A program made the translations under genes and the position numbers. Below are positions 36,059 through 44,917 of a stretch of DNA of 64,000 nt, piece by piece. This DNA is from UBA1240 sp045599185. GTDB lineage: Bacteria; Spirochaetota; Spirochaetia; Treponematales; Treponemataceae. A model generated the notes under the pieces. It ran no database searches and was not told the DNA's origin. It saw nothing but the letters and a program-made list of their open reading frames with translations. Position 1 is the stretch's first letter. Each line of letters starts with the position of its first letter. Where the stretch lies: positions 62,001-126,000 of the forward strand of contig JAZRVO010000015.1 of the NCBI GenBank assembly GCA_045599185.1. Direction: 5' to 3'.

Positions 36059-36579
36059 TGAACGAAGATTTGATGAAATCAATAGAAAATGCTGCACAGA
36101 AAAAAGATTCTGCATCTCAGCAGGTAGCGGCGGAAGAAGTAAAAATTACCTGGCTGATATTTTTAATAAACGGTGTTAAATACGCCCTGCCTTCTTTTAA
36201 CGTAAAAGAAATTATTCACGATATGAACGTTTATCCGATTCCGTTTGTACCAAACTACATCGAAGGCTTAATAAACGTTCGCGGCGAACCGTACACTGTT
36301 ATTGAACCTTGCATTCTGCTTGATGTTGAAAAAACAGACGCGAAGCAGGAACATTCGCTTTTCATCATTCTCAACATTCCAGGCGACCGTATTTGCCTGC
36401 GCATTGAAGACGTTTTGAATTTTTACGAACTGCCTGAAAGCGGTTTAAGGATTTTGAAGCACAGCGACAACGAAAGTTTCATTTTTAAGGGAACAATCAG
36501 TTTTAACGGCGAAGAAATTCCTGTAATTGAAATAAACGCCTTTGAAATGATTTTGAAAAAGGATTTGTGTGATGACTGA
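36058..36579 (+). CDS. cheW: Chemotaxis coupling protein CheW
   Basis: This 173-residue adaptor has the CheW beta-barrel fold. Supporting segments are TWLIFLINGVKYALPSFNVKEI near the start, IPFVPNYIEGLINVRGEPYTVIE in the middle and GEEIPVIEINAFEMIL at the end. It should link the operon receptor to the CheA-like protein. Its start overlaps the receptor stop codon and its end overlaps the next gene by 8 nt, showing tight translational coupling. Confidence 0.87.
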   Translation: MNEDLMKSIENAAQKKDSASQQVAAEEVKITWLIFLINGVKYALPSFNVKEIIHDMNVYPIPFVPNYIEGLINVRGEPYTVIEPCILLDVEKTDAKQEHSLFIILNIPGDRICLRIEDVLNFYELPESGLRILKHSDNESFIFKGTISFNGEEIPVIEINAFEMILKKDLCDD

Positions 36580-37063
36580 GCAGTTTACGTGCATTTCTTT
36601 TGACAAGGTGGAATTCCTGCTGCCAACTTCTTACGTTGTGGCAGGTTCCTATCTTGGCGAACACAAAGACGACAACAGTTTAATGTACGATTCTCAGGTT
36701 ATTCCGCATCTTAATGTTGCTGAATACGTAAAGGAAGCTTTCGGCTGTTCCGGCAAGAACAATGTTGATTCTGCGCTGATATTCTGCGCAAAAGACTGGA
36801 ATATTAGCGTAATTGAAAAAATTGAACAGAAAACGCTGGTGAACATGCCGCGAAGCGGTCTGTTTGCCCTTTCCTTTAGTGCCGGTTACATAAGCCGTTT
36901 TATTGATACCGAAAATCTGTATTTGTTTTCGGGCTGCAAGCGTGATTTTCTGTTTAACCACGGTATCAGTGCCGTTTCGTTTTACGAGGGCAAGGTGCAG
37001 TATTTGCTGAATATAGACATGCTGATTGCGCAATTTCTGAAAGAGGTAGGTGGGATAAAATAA
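36572..37063 (+). CDS. Degenerate CheW-like protein
   Basis: This 163-residue protein sits where a second coupling protein would be expected. It has a CheW-like strand pattern (FTCISFDKVEFLLPTSYVV at the start, then YDSQVIPHLNVAEYV). It lacks the usual hydrophobic GLxNVRG receptor-binding segment. I see a preferred ATG at 36572, 8 nt after AAGGA. It may be a diverged CheW that connects the unusual CheA or the cyclase to the array. Assignment rests on position and weak pattern. Confidence 0.5.
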   Translation: MTEQFTCISFDKVEFLLPTSYVVAGSYLGEHKDDNSLMYDSQVIPHLNVAEYVKEAFGCSGKNNVDSALIFCAKDWNISVIEKIEQKTLVNMPRSGLFALSFSAGYISRFIDTENLYLFSGCKRDFLFNHGISAVSFYEGKVQYLLNIDMLIAQFLKEVGGIK

Positions 37064-38068
37064 ATGAAGGTTATAATTTCAGATGCTTCTGCCGTAATTA
37101 GGGTTATTCTGGAACAGAAATTTGCGGCGGCTGGTGACATTCAGGTTGCTGCTTCTGTTTCTAACGGCGCAAAGGCTGTAGACAAAATAAGAACAGAAAA
37201 GCCCGACCTGCTGATTATTGACGACATAAAGACAGATGTTGAACTTGTTGAAACAATCATCCGCGACTATGCAGTGCCGGTTTTGATTTTTGGCGATAAC
37301 GAAAAGCCTGTTTTTTCATTTGAAAATGCGTCGGCCGTTTCTTTTGTAAAGAAACCGAAAATTTCCGACATGAACAATGAATTTTTCAAGACCTTTATGG
37401 AACAGGTTAGAAAAGCAGGCACAAAAGTAATCATCAGTTCGCTTGCAAAACTTAACCAGTCTTTTGATTCTGGTGCAAAGCAGGGCACTTTTTCGCTTTT
37501 GTGCATTGGTGCTTCAACCGGCGGGCCAAGTGCAGTCCGCACGGTTCTGGAAGGTTTGGGCAAAAACTTTCCGCTGCCGGTTTTGTACACCCAGCACGTT
37601 GAAGTTGGCGACGACGTAAACATGGCAAAATGGTTTTCTGAAACTTTAACCAACATTAAGTTTTCGCTTGCGCGGCAGGGCGAAGAAGCTTTGCCTGGGC
37701 ACGTTTACATGGCGCCTGCAAACAAACATCTGGTAATCGATTTTGTCAATTCTCGCGGAACCCCGGTTCTTGCCCTAAGCGATGATCCGCCTGTACGTTT
37801 TTTAAAACCTTCAGTTGACAAAACATTTTTAAGTGCAGCTTCTTTTTTTAAAGACCACTGTCTTGCCGTTCTGCTTACCGGCATGGGTGCAGACGGTGCG
37901 GCCGGCTGCAAGGCTTTGGTTGATGCCGGTGCGTACACCATTGCGGAAGATGAATCTACCTGTGCGGTTTTTGGCATGCCGGCCGCCGCAATTGAAATGG
38001 GTGGTGCAAGCATCGTTCTCAGGCGCGAACACATTGCTGAAAAAGTTTTATCGATGATTGGCCGCTGA
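37064..38068 (+). CDS. cheB: Chemoreceptor methylesterase CheB with reduced receiver
   Basis: This 334-residue CheB removes receptor methyl groups. The esterase domain is intact, with the triad S151 (GASTGGPS), H178 (TQHVE) and D277 (GMGADGAAG). The receiver (1 to about 105) keeps an aspartate at the phosphorylation position (D53 in IIDDIK) and a lysine near 96, but has lost one of the two N-terminal acidic residues and the usual MPxMDG segment. If the operon's CheA is inactive, CheB control must come from elsewhere. It starts directly after the previous stop codon. Confidence 0.88.
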   Translation: MKVIISDASAVIRVILEQKFAAAGDIQVAASVSNGAKAVDKIRTEKPDLLIIDDIKTDVELVETIIRDYAVPVLIFGDNEKPVFSFENASAVSFVKKPKISDMNNEFFKTFMEQVRKAGTKVIISSLAKLNQSFDSGAKQGTFSLLCIGASTGGPSAVRTVLEGLGKNFPLPVLYTQHVEVGDDVNMAKWFSETLTNIKFSLARQGEEALPGHVYMAPANKHLVIDFVNSRGTPVLALSDDPPVRFLKPSVDKTFLSAASFFKDHCLAVLLTGMGADGAAGCKALVDAGAYTIAEDESTCAVFGMPAAAIEMGGASIVLRREHIAEKVLSMIGR

Positions 38069-38088
38069 TAACGGCAGGAAAATTCCTT

Positions 38089-38943
38089 ATGGATGATGTT
38101 AGCTTGTTGCCCGAATTGGAAAATTTCATTTCTCTTTTGACTGAGCACACGGGAATCATTCCTTTGGCGACTCACAAAAATTCAATTGTGAGTTACATCG
38201 TCAAAAAAACGCAGGATATTTCCAGGGAAACTGGAATTGTTGACGGCAAAAAGCTTTGCAGCATGTTTTACAGCCAGCTTGTAAGCAGCAAAACCGAATT
38301 CAATAATTTCGTTAACCAAAGTACCGTAAACGAAACCTACTTTTTCCGCGAAGAAGCACAGTTTGATTTTCTGCGTGACAGGATTTTTCCAAGCTGGCGT
38401 TTGCAGAATCCTGGCAGGAACATAAAGATTTGGAGTGCGGCCTGTTCTACGGGGGAAGAAATTTATTCGCTGGCCTTGCTTGCAAGGCACTGCCATTTAA
38501 CGCCGGAACTGACAGCCAGCGATATTGATACGAATGTGCTTAGCGTCTGTTCCGGCGGCGTTTACAGCAAGGCAAAGGTAGACCGGCGTGTTGACGGTTT
38601 GTCTTACCACAGCCTTATTGAACCTTATTTTAAGGGCGAGGAAGTGGTTTTTCCTAAGGAAATTAAGGATTTGATAAGCGTAAAGGCGCTTAACCTTAAG
38701 GAACTTGCAGGTTCGCCTTTTGTACCGGTTGAACAGGACGTGATTTTTTTGCGGAATGTTTTTATATATTTCAGCAGTGAAATGAAAAGGGCAGTGCTTA
38801 AAGCCATTGCCGACAAATGCCTTAAAAAAAACGGGCTGCTTTTTGTTTCAATTAACGAAGTTGCTTCCATTTCTGGTGACATTGTTCCTAAAAATCTGAT
38901 TAAGGAAAATGTGGGAATGGTTTTTTATCTTAGAAAAATATAG
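38089..38943 (+). CDS. cheR: Chemoreceptor methyltransferase CheR
   Basis: This 284-residue enzyme methylates receptor glutamates using SAM. Family marks are NETYFFRE near 80-87, the SAM-binding SAACSTGEEIYSLA near 120-133, ASDIDTNVLS, and FLRNVFIYF in the C-terminal half. It follows cheB by 20 nt. Retention of both CheB and CheR suggests that the receptor array still adapts by methylation even though the kinase appears dead. Confidence 0.9.
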   Translation: MDDVSLLPELENFISLLTEHTGIIPLATHKNSIVSYIVKKTQDISRETGIVDGKKLCSMFYSQLVSSKTEFNNFVNQSTVNETYFFREEAQFDFLRDRIFPSWRLQNPGRNIKIWSAACSTGEEIYSLALLARHCHLTPELTASDIDTNVLSVCSGGVYSKAKVDRRVDGLSYHSLIEPYFKGEEVVFPKEIKDLISVKALNLKELAGSPFVPVEQDVIFLRNVFIYFSSEMKRAVLKAIADKCLKKNGLLFVSINEVASISGDIVPKNLIKENVGMVFYLRKI

Positions 38944-38955
38944 AACGGGGAAAGT

Positions 38956-41046
38956 ATGGGTCAGAATTCTTCGGAATTGTTGAATAGTTTTATAGAAGAA
39001 GCGGAAGAAATATTTAAAACTGCAAGCGAAAAAATTGAAATTGCACACAAAAGCGGTGACGTGGAAAATTTTGCAGAAGAAATGCTCCGCAACTTGCGCA
39101 TTATTGAAGGCAACGCCTGTGCGTTGAAAATTTTTTCCGTGCAGAAACTTGCTGCCGGTCTTGAAAATGTCTTTGCTGCCATAAAAGACAGGCGCATAAA
39201 AATTACTGAACGGCTTATAAAACTTTTTGAACTGGTTTCAAAAAAAATCATCAATGTCCTTAACCTTGTAAACGACAAAATTTTCTTTAATGACGAAAAC
39301 ATTGGCGTTTCAATTTACCTTTTGTACTGCGAAAAAATTGCAAACGGCGAACTTGTAAACGCTTCTTCAATGGAGCGGGACATTCGCCTTAGTGAAAACC
39401 TGAACCTTGAAAACGAAGAAGACTTTTTGACCAGTGACGGAACGATTTTCAGCATTCACACGATAAAAGTTCGCATGGAACGTTTGAACGAGATAGTTTC
39501 TGCCTACGATTCTTTAATTACAAAGGAACTGCGGCTTAAGCACCAGCTGGACGAGCTTAAAAAAATTGAAGACGATACAGGCCTTGCTTCAATTTCTAAA
39601 GTACGCAAGCAGCTTGCTTCCGAAATTGATTCTTTTGAAAGCCAGCTTTTGCAAATGCAGCAGCAGGTACTTGATTTGCGTATGCTGCCGCTTTCTATTG
39701 TGTTGAACGGTTTGACCGACGTTGTAAAAAAAGCCGCAAAGGAAAACAAAAAGAAAGTTGAACTTGATTTGTGCGAAACCGACCTGATTCTGGACAAGGA
39801 AATTCTTGCTTCGCTGCCGGACATTCTTTCAAGCTTGCTTAAGGTAATGGTAAAAAGATGCGTTGAACTGCCCGAAGAACGCCTTGCTGCCGGCAAAAAC
39901 GAAGCTGCAAAAATTATCGGCACTGTTTCTGCGGATTCAAGCACGGCAAAACTTACTTTGCAGGTTGATGGCAGCGGAATTGATTTTGACGCGGTACGAA
40001 AGCGCGCAATGGAAATATTCCCGGAACAGGAAGAAGAGATAAAGCATTTAAGCGACCGTGAACTTTCGGCCTATCTGTTCCGCCGGGAATTTTTTCCGGA
40101 CGAAGATGAACTTGCAAAAGTTCTTGAAAGTGTTGAAAAAATTAAGGGCAAAATCAACATTGAAAGCGAATACGGAAAAAGTGCCACTTTCATTTTGCGC
40201 TTCCCGTTCTCTCTTGCCATGCTGCAGGGGCTTTTCGTGCTTTCCGGCAAATACAAGCTTTTAATTCCGTCCCAGCACATTACCGACGTTGTTTACCGCA
40301 ACAAGTCCGAATTTATTTCCCTGCAAAACCAAACCTGCCTGCAAAATTACGGCGAACTCATTCCCCTTTACGCCCTCAGTTACCTGTTTGACAGCAGCAG
40401 TGATTCGTTTAAGGAAAACAGCGATTCGGCGAACATTATCATTACCGAGTACATGGAACAGAAAATTGGGCTTATTGTTGACAAGGTTTTGCGCTACGTT
40501 TCGCTGCCGGTTAAGCCGCTGCCGCCAAGTTTTGAAAAATTTTCCGTTATGCAGGGCATTGTTTTTGATGAACACTACGACATGGTGCCGATTTTGAACA
40601 TGCCGGACATTATTACAAGGTTTAAGGCAATGCGCAATTACGACATGAAAAAACGCGTCGCAAACGACCGCAACATTGTCCACAAAATTCTGTGTGTCGA
40701 CAGTTCTGAAAACGCCCGTATAATTGAAAAATTTGCCCTTGAAAAAGTGGGTTTTGTTACGGAAACAGCTTGCGACGGCATTGATGCACTTGAAAAAACA
40801 AAGGAAAGCCGTTTTGACCTGATAATTTGTGCCAACGAAATGCCGCGCATGAACGGCATGACGCTGTTGGAAAACCTTAGGCGCAGTGAAGTTTATAAAA
40901 ACGTTCCGTTCATTGTTGTTTTTGCCGAGCAGAACAACGAACTGTTTGAAGAATACGCGGAAAACGGCGCAAATGACTGGCTTGATAAATCCGTATTTAA
41001 CCGCAATGAAATGATTGCAAAAGTAAAGGAGCTTTTGAATGCTTGA
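38956..41046 (+). CDS. CheA homologue lacking phosphotransfer and ATP-binding residues (pseudokinase)
   Basis: This 696-residue protein has CheA order: HPt-like P1 (1-110), dimerisation P3 (165-265), kinase-like P4 (265-418), CheW-like P5 (419-560) and a C-terminal receiver (575-696). Key residues are missing. P1 has R48 where the phosphorylated histidine belongs (LRNLRIIEGNA). The P4 N-box reads SLLKVMVKRCVE with no Asn, His or Asp. The DDGxG box is VDGSG (337-341), and the GRGVGMDVV lid is absent. The receiver reads IICANEMP, with Ala626 replacing the aspartate. P3 and P5 remain recognisable, so it probably scaffolds the array. It overlaps the cyclase gene by 8 nt. Confidence 0.88.
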   Translation: MGQNSSELLNSFIEEAEEIFKTASEKIEIAHKSGDVENFAEEMLRNLRIIEGNACALKIFSVQKLAAGLENVFAAIKDRRIKITERLIKLFELVSKKIINVLNLVNDKIFFNDENIGVSIYLLYCEKIANGELVNASSMERDIRLSENLNLENEEDFLTSDGTIFSIHTIKVRMERLNEIVSAYDSLITKELRLKHQLDELKKIEDDTGLASISKVRKQLASEIDSFESQLLQMQQQVLDLRMLPLSIVLNGLTDVVKKAAKENKKKVELDLCETDLILDKEILASLPDILSSLLKVMVKRCVELPEERLAAGKNEAAKIIGTVSADSSTAKLTLQVDGSGIDFDAVRKRAMEIFPEQEEEIKHLSDRELSAYLFRREFFPDEDELAKVLESVEKIKGKINIESEYGKSATFILRFPFSLAMLQGLFVLSGKYKLLIPSQHITDVVYRNKSEFISLQNQTCLQNYGELIPLYALSYLFDSSSDSFKENSDSANIIITEYMEQKIGLIVDKVLRYVSLPVKPLPPSFEKFSVMQGIVFDEHYDMVPILNMPDIITRFKAMRNYDMKKRVANDRNIVHKILCVDSSENARIIEKFALEKVGFVTETACDGIDALEKTKESRFDLIICANEMPRMNGMTLLENLRRSEVYKNVPFIVVFAEQNNELFEEYAENGANDWLDKSVFNRNEMIAKVKELLNA

Positions 41047-42865
41047 AAAGTTGCTTGTTGTTGAACCTTCTAAAACGATTCAAAGGCTTTTTACCAAACA
41101 GCTGCCCGAAGTAGAATACAATGTTGAATTTGCCGCAACTGCAATTGAAGCTTTTGAAAAAATTGGCACAAAAATGCCAACCGGTGTTTTTGTAAATGCC
41201 GAACTTGATGACATTGACGGTTTTGAGTTTGTGCGGCTTTTGAAAAAATTCAAGGGCGGTGACAATATTTATGCAACGCTTTACTGCGTAAACCCGGTTC
41301 CTCTTAATACCGAATACAGCTGTCCGCTGATAAATGCCGGCAACCTTTTGATGTTTGTAGAAGAATCGCTGGAAGCACGTACCGCGCAGGAATATGAAAA
41401 ATCCGGCGAGCGTTTTCCAAAAGTTGAAACGTCGGAAATTCTTTCGGCTGCTTCAAAAATATGGCGCAGCGACATTCAGAAAAATGAACTTCTTAAAAAA
41501 ATTTACGCGCTGGTTGTCAATTCCGATTCTGTAAAAAACGTGGTAAGCAGTTTTCTTTCAATCTGCACAGACATTTGCCGTTCGCCTATGGCATGCATGT
41601 TTTTAATTGAAGTTGACAAAATTTCTTCCTATTATGTTGCCGCAGAACAGATTAAAGAACAGACAAAAAACGATTTCTTTAATATTTGCGTAAAGGATTT
41701 TGAAGATGCCGGTGCAACCAAAGAGCGTTTTTACGGTGAATGGGAATGTGTTCCGGCAAATTTTGATATTAACGCCTGTTATTCGCAGGAACTGGATATT
41801 TCTGCCTGTGAAAGCCGCCGCATAATTTTTTCCAGCGGCCAGGTTGGTGCAGTTATAGATATTGCCCGCTGCGGCAATTTCAGCAATGAACAGCAGAATT
41901 TGATAAATTTCGCCGTTGAAAATTTTTCGATTGTTCTGGAAAATGCACTTTCGCTTAAAACGCACGTCTTTTACGAATCTCAAATCCGCAAGGCTTTTTC
42001 ACGTTTCGTTCCGGCAGAAATTATTGATGATCTGGCAAAAAAAGACATTCAGCAGGATATTGCCGTTGGTGAAAAACGTGACATTGCAATTCTTTTTTCC
42101 GACATTCGTTCTTTTACGAACATCAGCGAAAAAAACCGTCCGGAAGTTCTTGTTGCTTTTTTGAACCGTTACTTTACGGTAATGGTAGATATTATCAAAA
42201 AATACGGCGGCACAATCGACAAATTCATTGGTGATGCAATTATGGCAGAATTCGGCACACCCATTTCTTACGAAGACAATGCTCGGCGAGCTGCAAAGGC
42301 CGCCTACGAAATGCGCAAAGCCTTGCCCGATGTTCCCCTTGAAGATTTGGTAATGCCGGACGGAATGACGTTTAATATTGGCATTGGTATTCACTACGGC
42401 GATGCAATTGTCGGTTCAATTGGTTCTAAAGACAAAACCGACTATTCCGTTATCGGCGATTCGGTTAACCTTGCTTCGCGTCTGGAAGGTTTGACGAAAA
42501 CTTACGGCGTTCAGCTTATTGTAAGCGAAAGCATGAAAGATGATATTGTTGATAAAGGTAACCCGGACGAGTTTGTTTTCAGGTATCTGGATGACGTGCG
42601 CGTAAAGGGCAAGAAAAAAGCCGTGCCGATTTATGCAATTGACAGAAATTATGAAGAATTTTCTGCCGAATACCGGGACTGTTACACCAAGGGCATGGAA
42701 CTGTACAAGCAGGGCGTTTTCCGGCTGGCAAAAGACTATTTTGAAAAGGCGCTGGCAGAAGTTGAAGGCGACAAAGCTGCAAAACTGATGCTTGGCCGCT
42801 GCAACGATTTTATTGAAAATCCGCCGGAAAACTGGGACGGTGCAATCAGTTTTACGACGAAATAG
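41039..42865 (+). CDS. Class III adenylate/guanylate cyclase with pseudo-receiver
   Basis: This 608-residue protein has a receiver-like domain (1-110), a GAF-like middle (about 150-310) and a class III cyclase domain (about 345-525), then a TPR-like tail (about 548-595). The receiver has N53 in place of the phosphorylated aspartate (FVNAELDDIDG). The cyclase domain keeps both metal aspartates (D355 in FSDIRSFT and D399 in FIGDAIMAEF) and the transition-state Asn477 and Arg481 (GDSVNLASR). Product is most likely cAMP. The start overlaps the CheA-like gene, and AAAGGAG precedes it. It is the operon's only evident output. Confidence 0.9.
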   Translation: MLEKLLVVEPSKTIQRLFTKQLPEVEYNVEFAATAIEAFEKIGTKMPTGVFVNAELDDIDGFEFVRLLKKFKGGDNIYATLYCVNPVPLNTEYSCPLINAGNLLMFVEESLEARTAQEYEKSGERFPKVETSEILSAASKIWRSDIQKNELLKKIYALVVNSDSVKNVVSSFLSICTDICRSPMACMFLIEVDKISSYYVAAEQIKEQTKNDFFNICVKDFEDAGATKERFYGEWECVPANFDINACYSQELDISACESRRIIFSSGQVGAVIDIARCGNFSNEQQNLINFAVENFSIVLENALSLKTHVFYESQIRKAFSRFVPAEIIDDLAKKDIQQDIAVGEKRDIAILFSDIRSFTNISEKNRPEVLVAFLNRYFTVMVDIIKKYGGTIDKFIGDAIMAEFGTPISYEDNARRAAKAAYEMRKALPDVPLEDLVMPDGMTFNIGIGIHYGDAIVGSIGSKDKTDYSVIGDSVNLASRLEGLTKTYGVQLIVSESMKDDIVDKGNPDEFVFRYLDDVRVKGKKKAVPIYAIDRNYEEFSAEYRDCYTKGMELYKQGVFRLAKDYFEKALAEVEGDKAAKLMLGRCNDFIENPPENWDGAISFTTK

Positions 42866-42880
42866 TTTTTTTGAATTTAA

Positions 42881-42928
42881 AAAAAAGCGAAGCATGTAAA
42901 ATGCATTTTCCGGGCTTCGCTTTTTTTA
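42881..42928 (+). terminator. Bidirectional terminator ending the chemosensory operon
   Basis: AAAAAAGCGAAGC pairs with GCTTCGCTTTTTTT across a loop of about 20 nt. It works on both strands between the converging cyclase and azlD genes. Confidence 0.85.
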
Positions 42929-42979
42929 TGCATTCTGTTTTTGGCTGAATGGTGTGAATAATGCTTAAAGGGTGAAAAT

Positions 42980-43306
42980 CTAAAACACGTATTGAATTAA
43001 AAGCATGTAGGCAACTGTACCGGCCGCAATTGATAAAAGGGTTTTTCTCTGCCACAAATGCAAGCCAATTGTCAGAAAAATTGCAAGCAGTTCCGGCAGT
43101 CCGCGGCTACCCTGAAAAATTGAAACGTCTTTCAGGCAGTAAACTACCAGCATTCCAAAAATTGCCGGTGGCAGTGCCTTGCCCAAATACTGAACAAATG
43201 CCGGGGTTTTGCGTTTATTTGAAAAAATTATGAAAGGCAAAAAGCGCGTAATCAAAGTGCCGAGGCCGCAAAGTGCAATTGTTATTATCTGCTGTTCTAA
43301 AGTCAT
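42980..43306 (-). CDS. azlD: Branched-chain amino acid exporter small subunit AzlD
   Basis: This 108-residue membrane protein has about four helices and AzlD marks (LITRFLPFIIF near 17-27 and LPPAIFGMLVVYCL). It forms an export complex with AzlC for branched-chain amino acids or analogues. Its start overlaps the azlC stop by 4 nt. The pair is convergent with the chemosensory operon. Confidence 0.85.
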   Translation of the reverse strand: MTLEQQIITIALCGLGTLITRFLPFIIFSNKRKTPAFVQYLGKALPPAIFGMLVVYCLKDVSIFQGSRGLPELLAIFLTIGLHLWQRKTLLSIAAGTVAYMLLIQYVF

Positions 43307-44082
43307 CTGGTTTCTTCCTTTTCAATTGAAATTTTGTTCGCGTCATCGTTGCCGTTCTGCAAACCGGCTAAATCATCAAATTCAATCTGCCTGCTTATTG
43401 GTTTTTGAAAAACTGCCAGCAAAAGCAGAATGCCAATCATGGCAGGCATCAGGAATGAATCTTTTCCAAAAATTACAAGGCTTAAAACCGAAACGCCAAG
43501 CCCGATTAGTGCACTTGAATGCTTTTTGTCTTTCATCCACTGTTCAAGAAAAATTACCACAAACATGGCGGTCATCACAAAATCTAGCCCCTGGGTGTTG
43601 AATGTTAAGAAAGAACCCATAATACCGCCGGCTGTTGAACCGATAATCCAGTAAATCTGGTCAAGAAGGGCAACAAAAAACATAAACCAGCCCCGGTCTA
43701 CGCCGTCAGGCACTTTTGCAATGTAATTTATTGAAAATGTTTCGTCGCAGAGGGCGTAAATAAGGTAAAATCGCTTCAAGCCGAGGTCTTTGTATTTTTC
43801 AAGCATTGCCAAGCCGTAAAAAATATGCCGTGCCTGCACCAGAAGGGCTACGCAAAGTGTTTGCAGCGGTGCAAATGTTGCCAAAAGCATGCTTACGCAC
43901 ACAAATTGCAGCGAACCGCCGAAAATTGCTATGCCCATTAAAAGCGGGTATAAAAACGAAAATCCTGAAACATTCATGTAAATTCCGTAGGCAAAGCCCA
44001 AAAAGCTGAAGCCGGCAAGCACCGGCAGTGTATAAGGGAAAGCCGCAATCAGTGCTTTTGTCAATTTTCCAGAAGCTGACAT
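43303..44082 (-). CDS. azlC: Branched-chain amino acid exporter large subunit AzlC
   Basis: I choose the ATG at 44082 because AGGAG lies 6 nt upstream, giving 259 residues. The protein is polytopic with AzlC marks: GFSFLGFAYGIYM near the start, GGSLQFVCVSML, LVQARHIFYGLAML and LCDETFSINY. It exports branched-chain amino acids together with AzlD. No Lrp-type regulator is adjacent. Confidence 0.86.
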   Translation of the reverse strand: MSASGKLTKALIAAFPYTLPVLAGFSFLGFAYGIYMNVSGFSFLYPLLMGIAIFGGSLQFVCVSMLLATFAPLQTLCVALLVQARHIFYGLAMLEKYKDLGLKRFYLIYALCDETFSINYIAKVPDGVDRGWFMFFVALLDQIYWIIGSTAGGIMGSFLTFNTQGLDFVMTAMFVVIFLEQWMKDKKHSSALIGLGVSVLSLVIFGKDSFLMPAMIGILLLLAVFQKPISRQIEFDDLAGLQNGNDDANKISIEKEETR

Positions 44083-44206
44083 TATTTCTCCTAAAACCTT
44101 TATTCGCGCCGGCATATTTAATGCGCAGATAAGGGCATTAAACACGTTTTCGACGCGGTTTGTTCGTTTGTGAAACGGTTAAAAGTGAAGAAATTGTATA
44201 CTTTTT

Positions 44207-44235
44207 TTGGATTATAAAAAAGTAAAATTTATGAT
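44207..44235 (+). promoter_or_regulatory. Candidate promoter of the infC operon
   Basis: TTGGAT (44207-44212), a 17-nt spacer and TATGAT (44230-44235) lie about 150 nt before the infC start, leaving a long leader suited to control. Confidence 0.5.
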
Positions 44236-44354
44236 ATAAAACAGGTAATGTCAAAAACTTTAGAAAAATTTATGGTTTGTCGACAGTTTTTTTAAAAGCT
44301 ATAGACATTTTTATTTAATTTCTGTTATTATTTTGAATATGCTTTGCTAGATAG

Positions 44355-44381
44355 GTACGGAATTTTACCGTACGTAGGAGG
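44355..44381 (+). promoter_or_regulatory. Hairpin next to the infC ribosome-binding site
   Basis: GTACGG pairs with CCGTAC around AATTTTA (44355-44373). A strong AGGAGG (44376-44381) follows after 2 nt and lies 4 nt before the TTG start, so folding could modulate initiation. Confidence 0.5.
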
Positions 44382-44385
44382 ATCG

Positions 44386-44907
44386 TTGGCGGATAACAAA
44401 GGATTACGGATAAACGAACAAATCCGTGTACGTGAGGTCAGACTCATTGACAGTGATGGCGAACAAAAAGGTATTGTTGCCACCATAAAGGCTTTACAAA
44501 TGGCCAAAGAACAGGAGCTTGATCTTGTGGAAGTTGCGCCTAATGCGAACCCACCGGTTTGCAAGATTCTGGATTACGGTAAATATCGTTTTGAAATGGA
44601 GAAAAAGCTCCGTGACTCCAAGAAAAACCAAAAAGTACTGAAGCTGAAAGAAATCCGTATGCAGCCTAAAATTGCAGACGGAGATATTGAGTTCAAATCA
44701 AAGCACATAAAAGAATTTCTTGCTGAAGGAAATAAAGTAAAGGTAACTGTGCGATTTCGGGGTCGCGAGCTTGCCCATACAGACCTTGGTTTAGAAGTTC
44801 TAAAAGAAGTATTACAACGTCTTGAGGACGAGTATGTTATGGAAAAACAGCCTGCAATGGAAGGTCGTTTCATGTCTATGACACTTGCTCCAAAAGCAAA
44901 GAAATGA
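44386..44907 (+). CDS. infC: Translation initiation factor IF-3 (TTG start)
   Basis: This 173-residue IF-3 prevents premature joining of ribosomal subunits and checks start-codon choice. The N-terminal domain has RINEQIRVREVRLI and the C-terminal domain has KEIRMQPKIADGDIEFK and RFRGRE. I place the start at the TTG at 44386 because a strong AGGAGG lies 4 nt upstream. A non-AUG start is typical for infC, where IF-3 discriminates against its own message. It heads the infC-rpmI-rplT operon. Confidence 0.92.
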   Translation: MADNKGLRINEQIRVREVRLIDSDGEQKGIVATIKALQMAKEQELDLVEVAPNANPPVCKILDYGKYRFEMEKKLRDSKKNQKVLKLKEIRMQPKIADGDIEFKSKHIKEFLAEGNKVKVTVRFRGRELAHTDLGLEVLKEVLQRLEDEYVMEKQPAMEGRFMSMTLAPKAKK

Positions 44908-44917
44908 GGTTGCTAAA

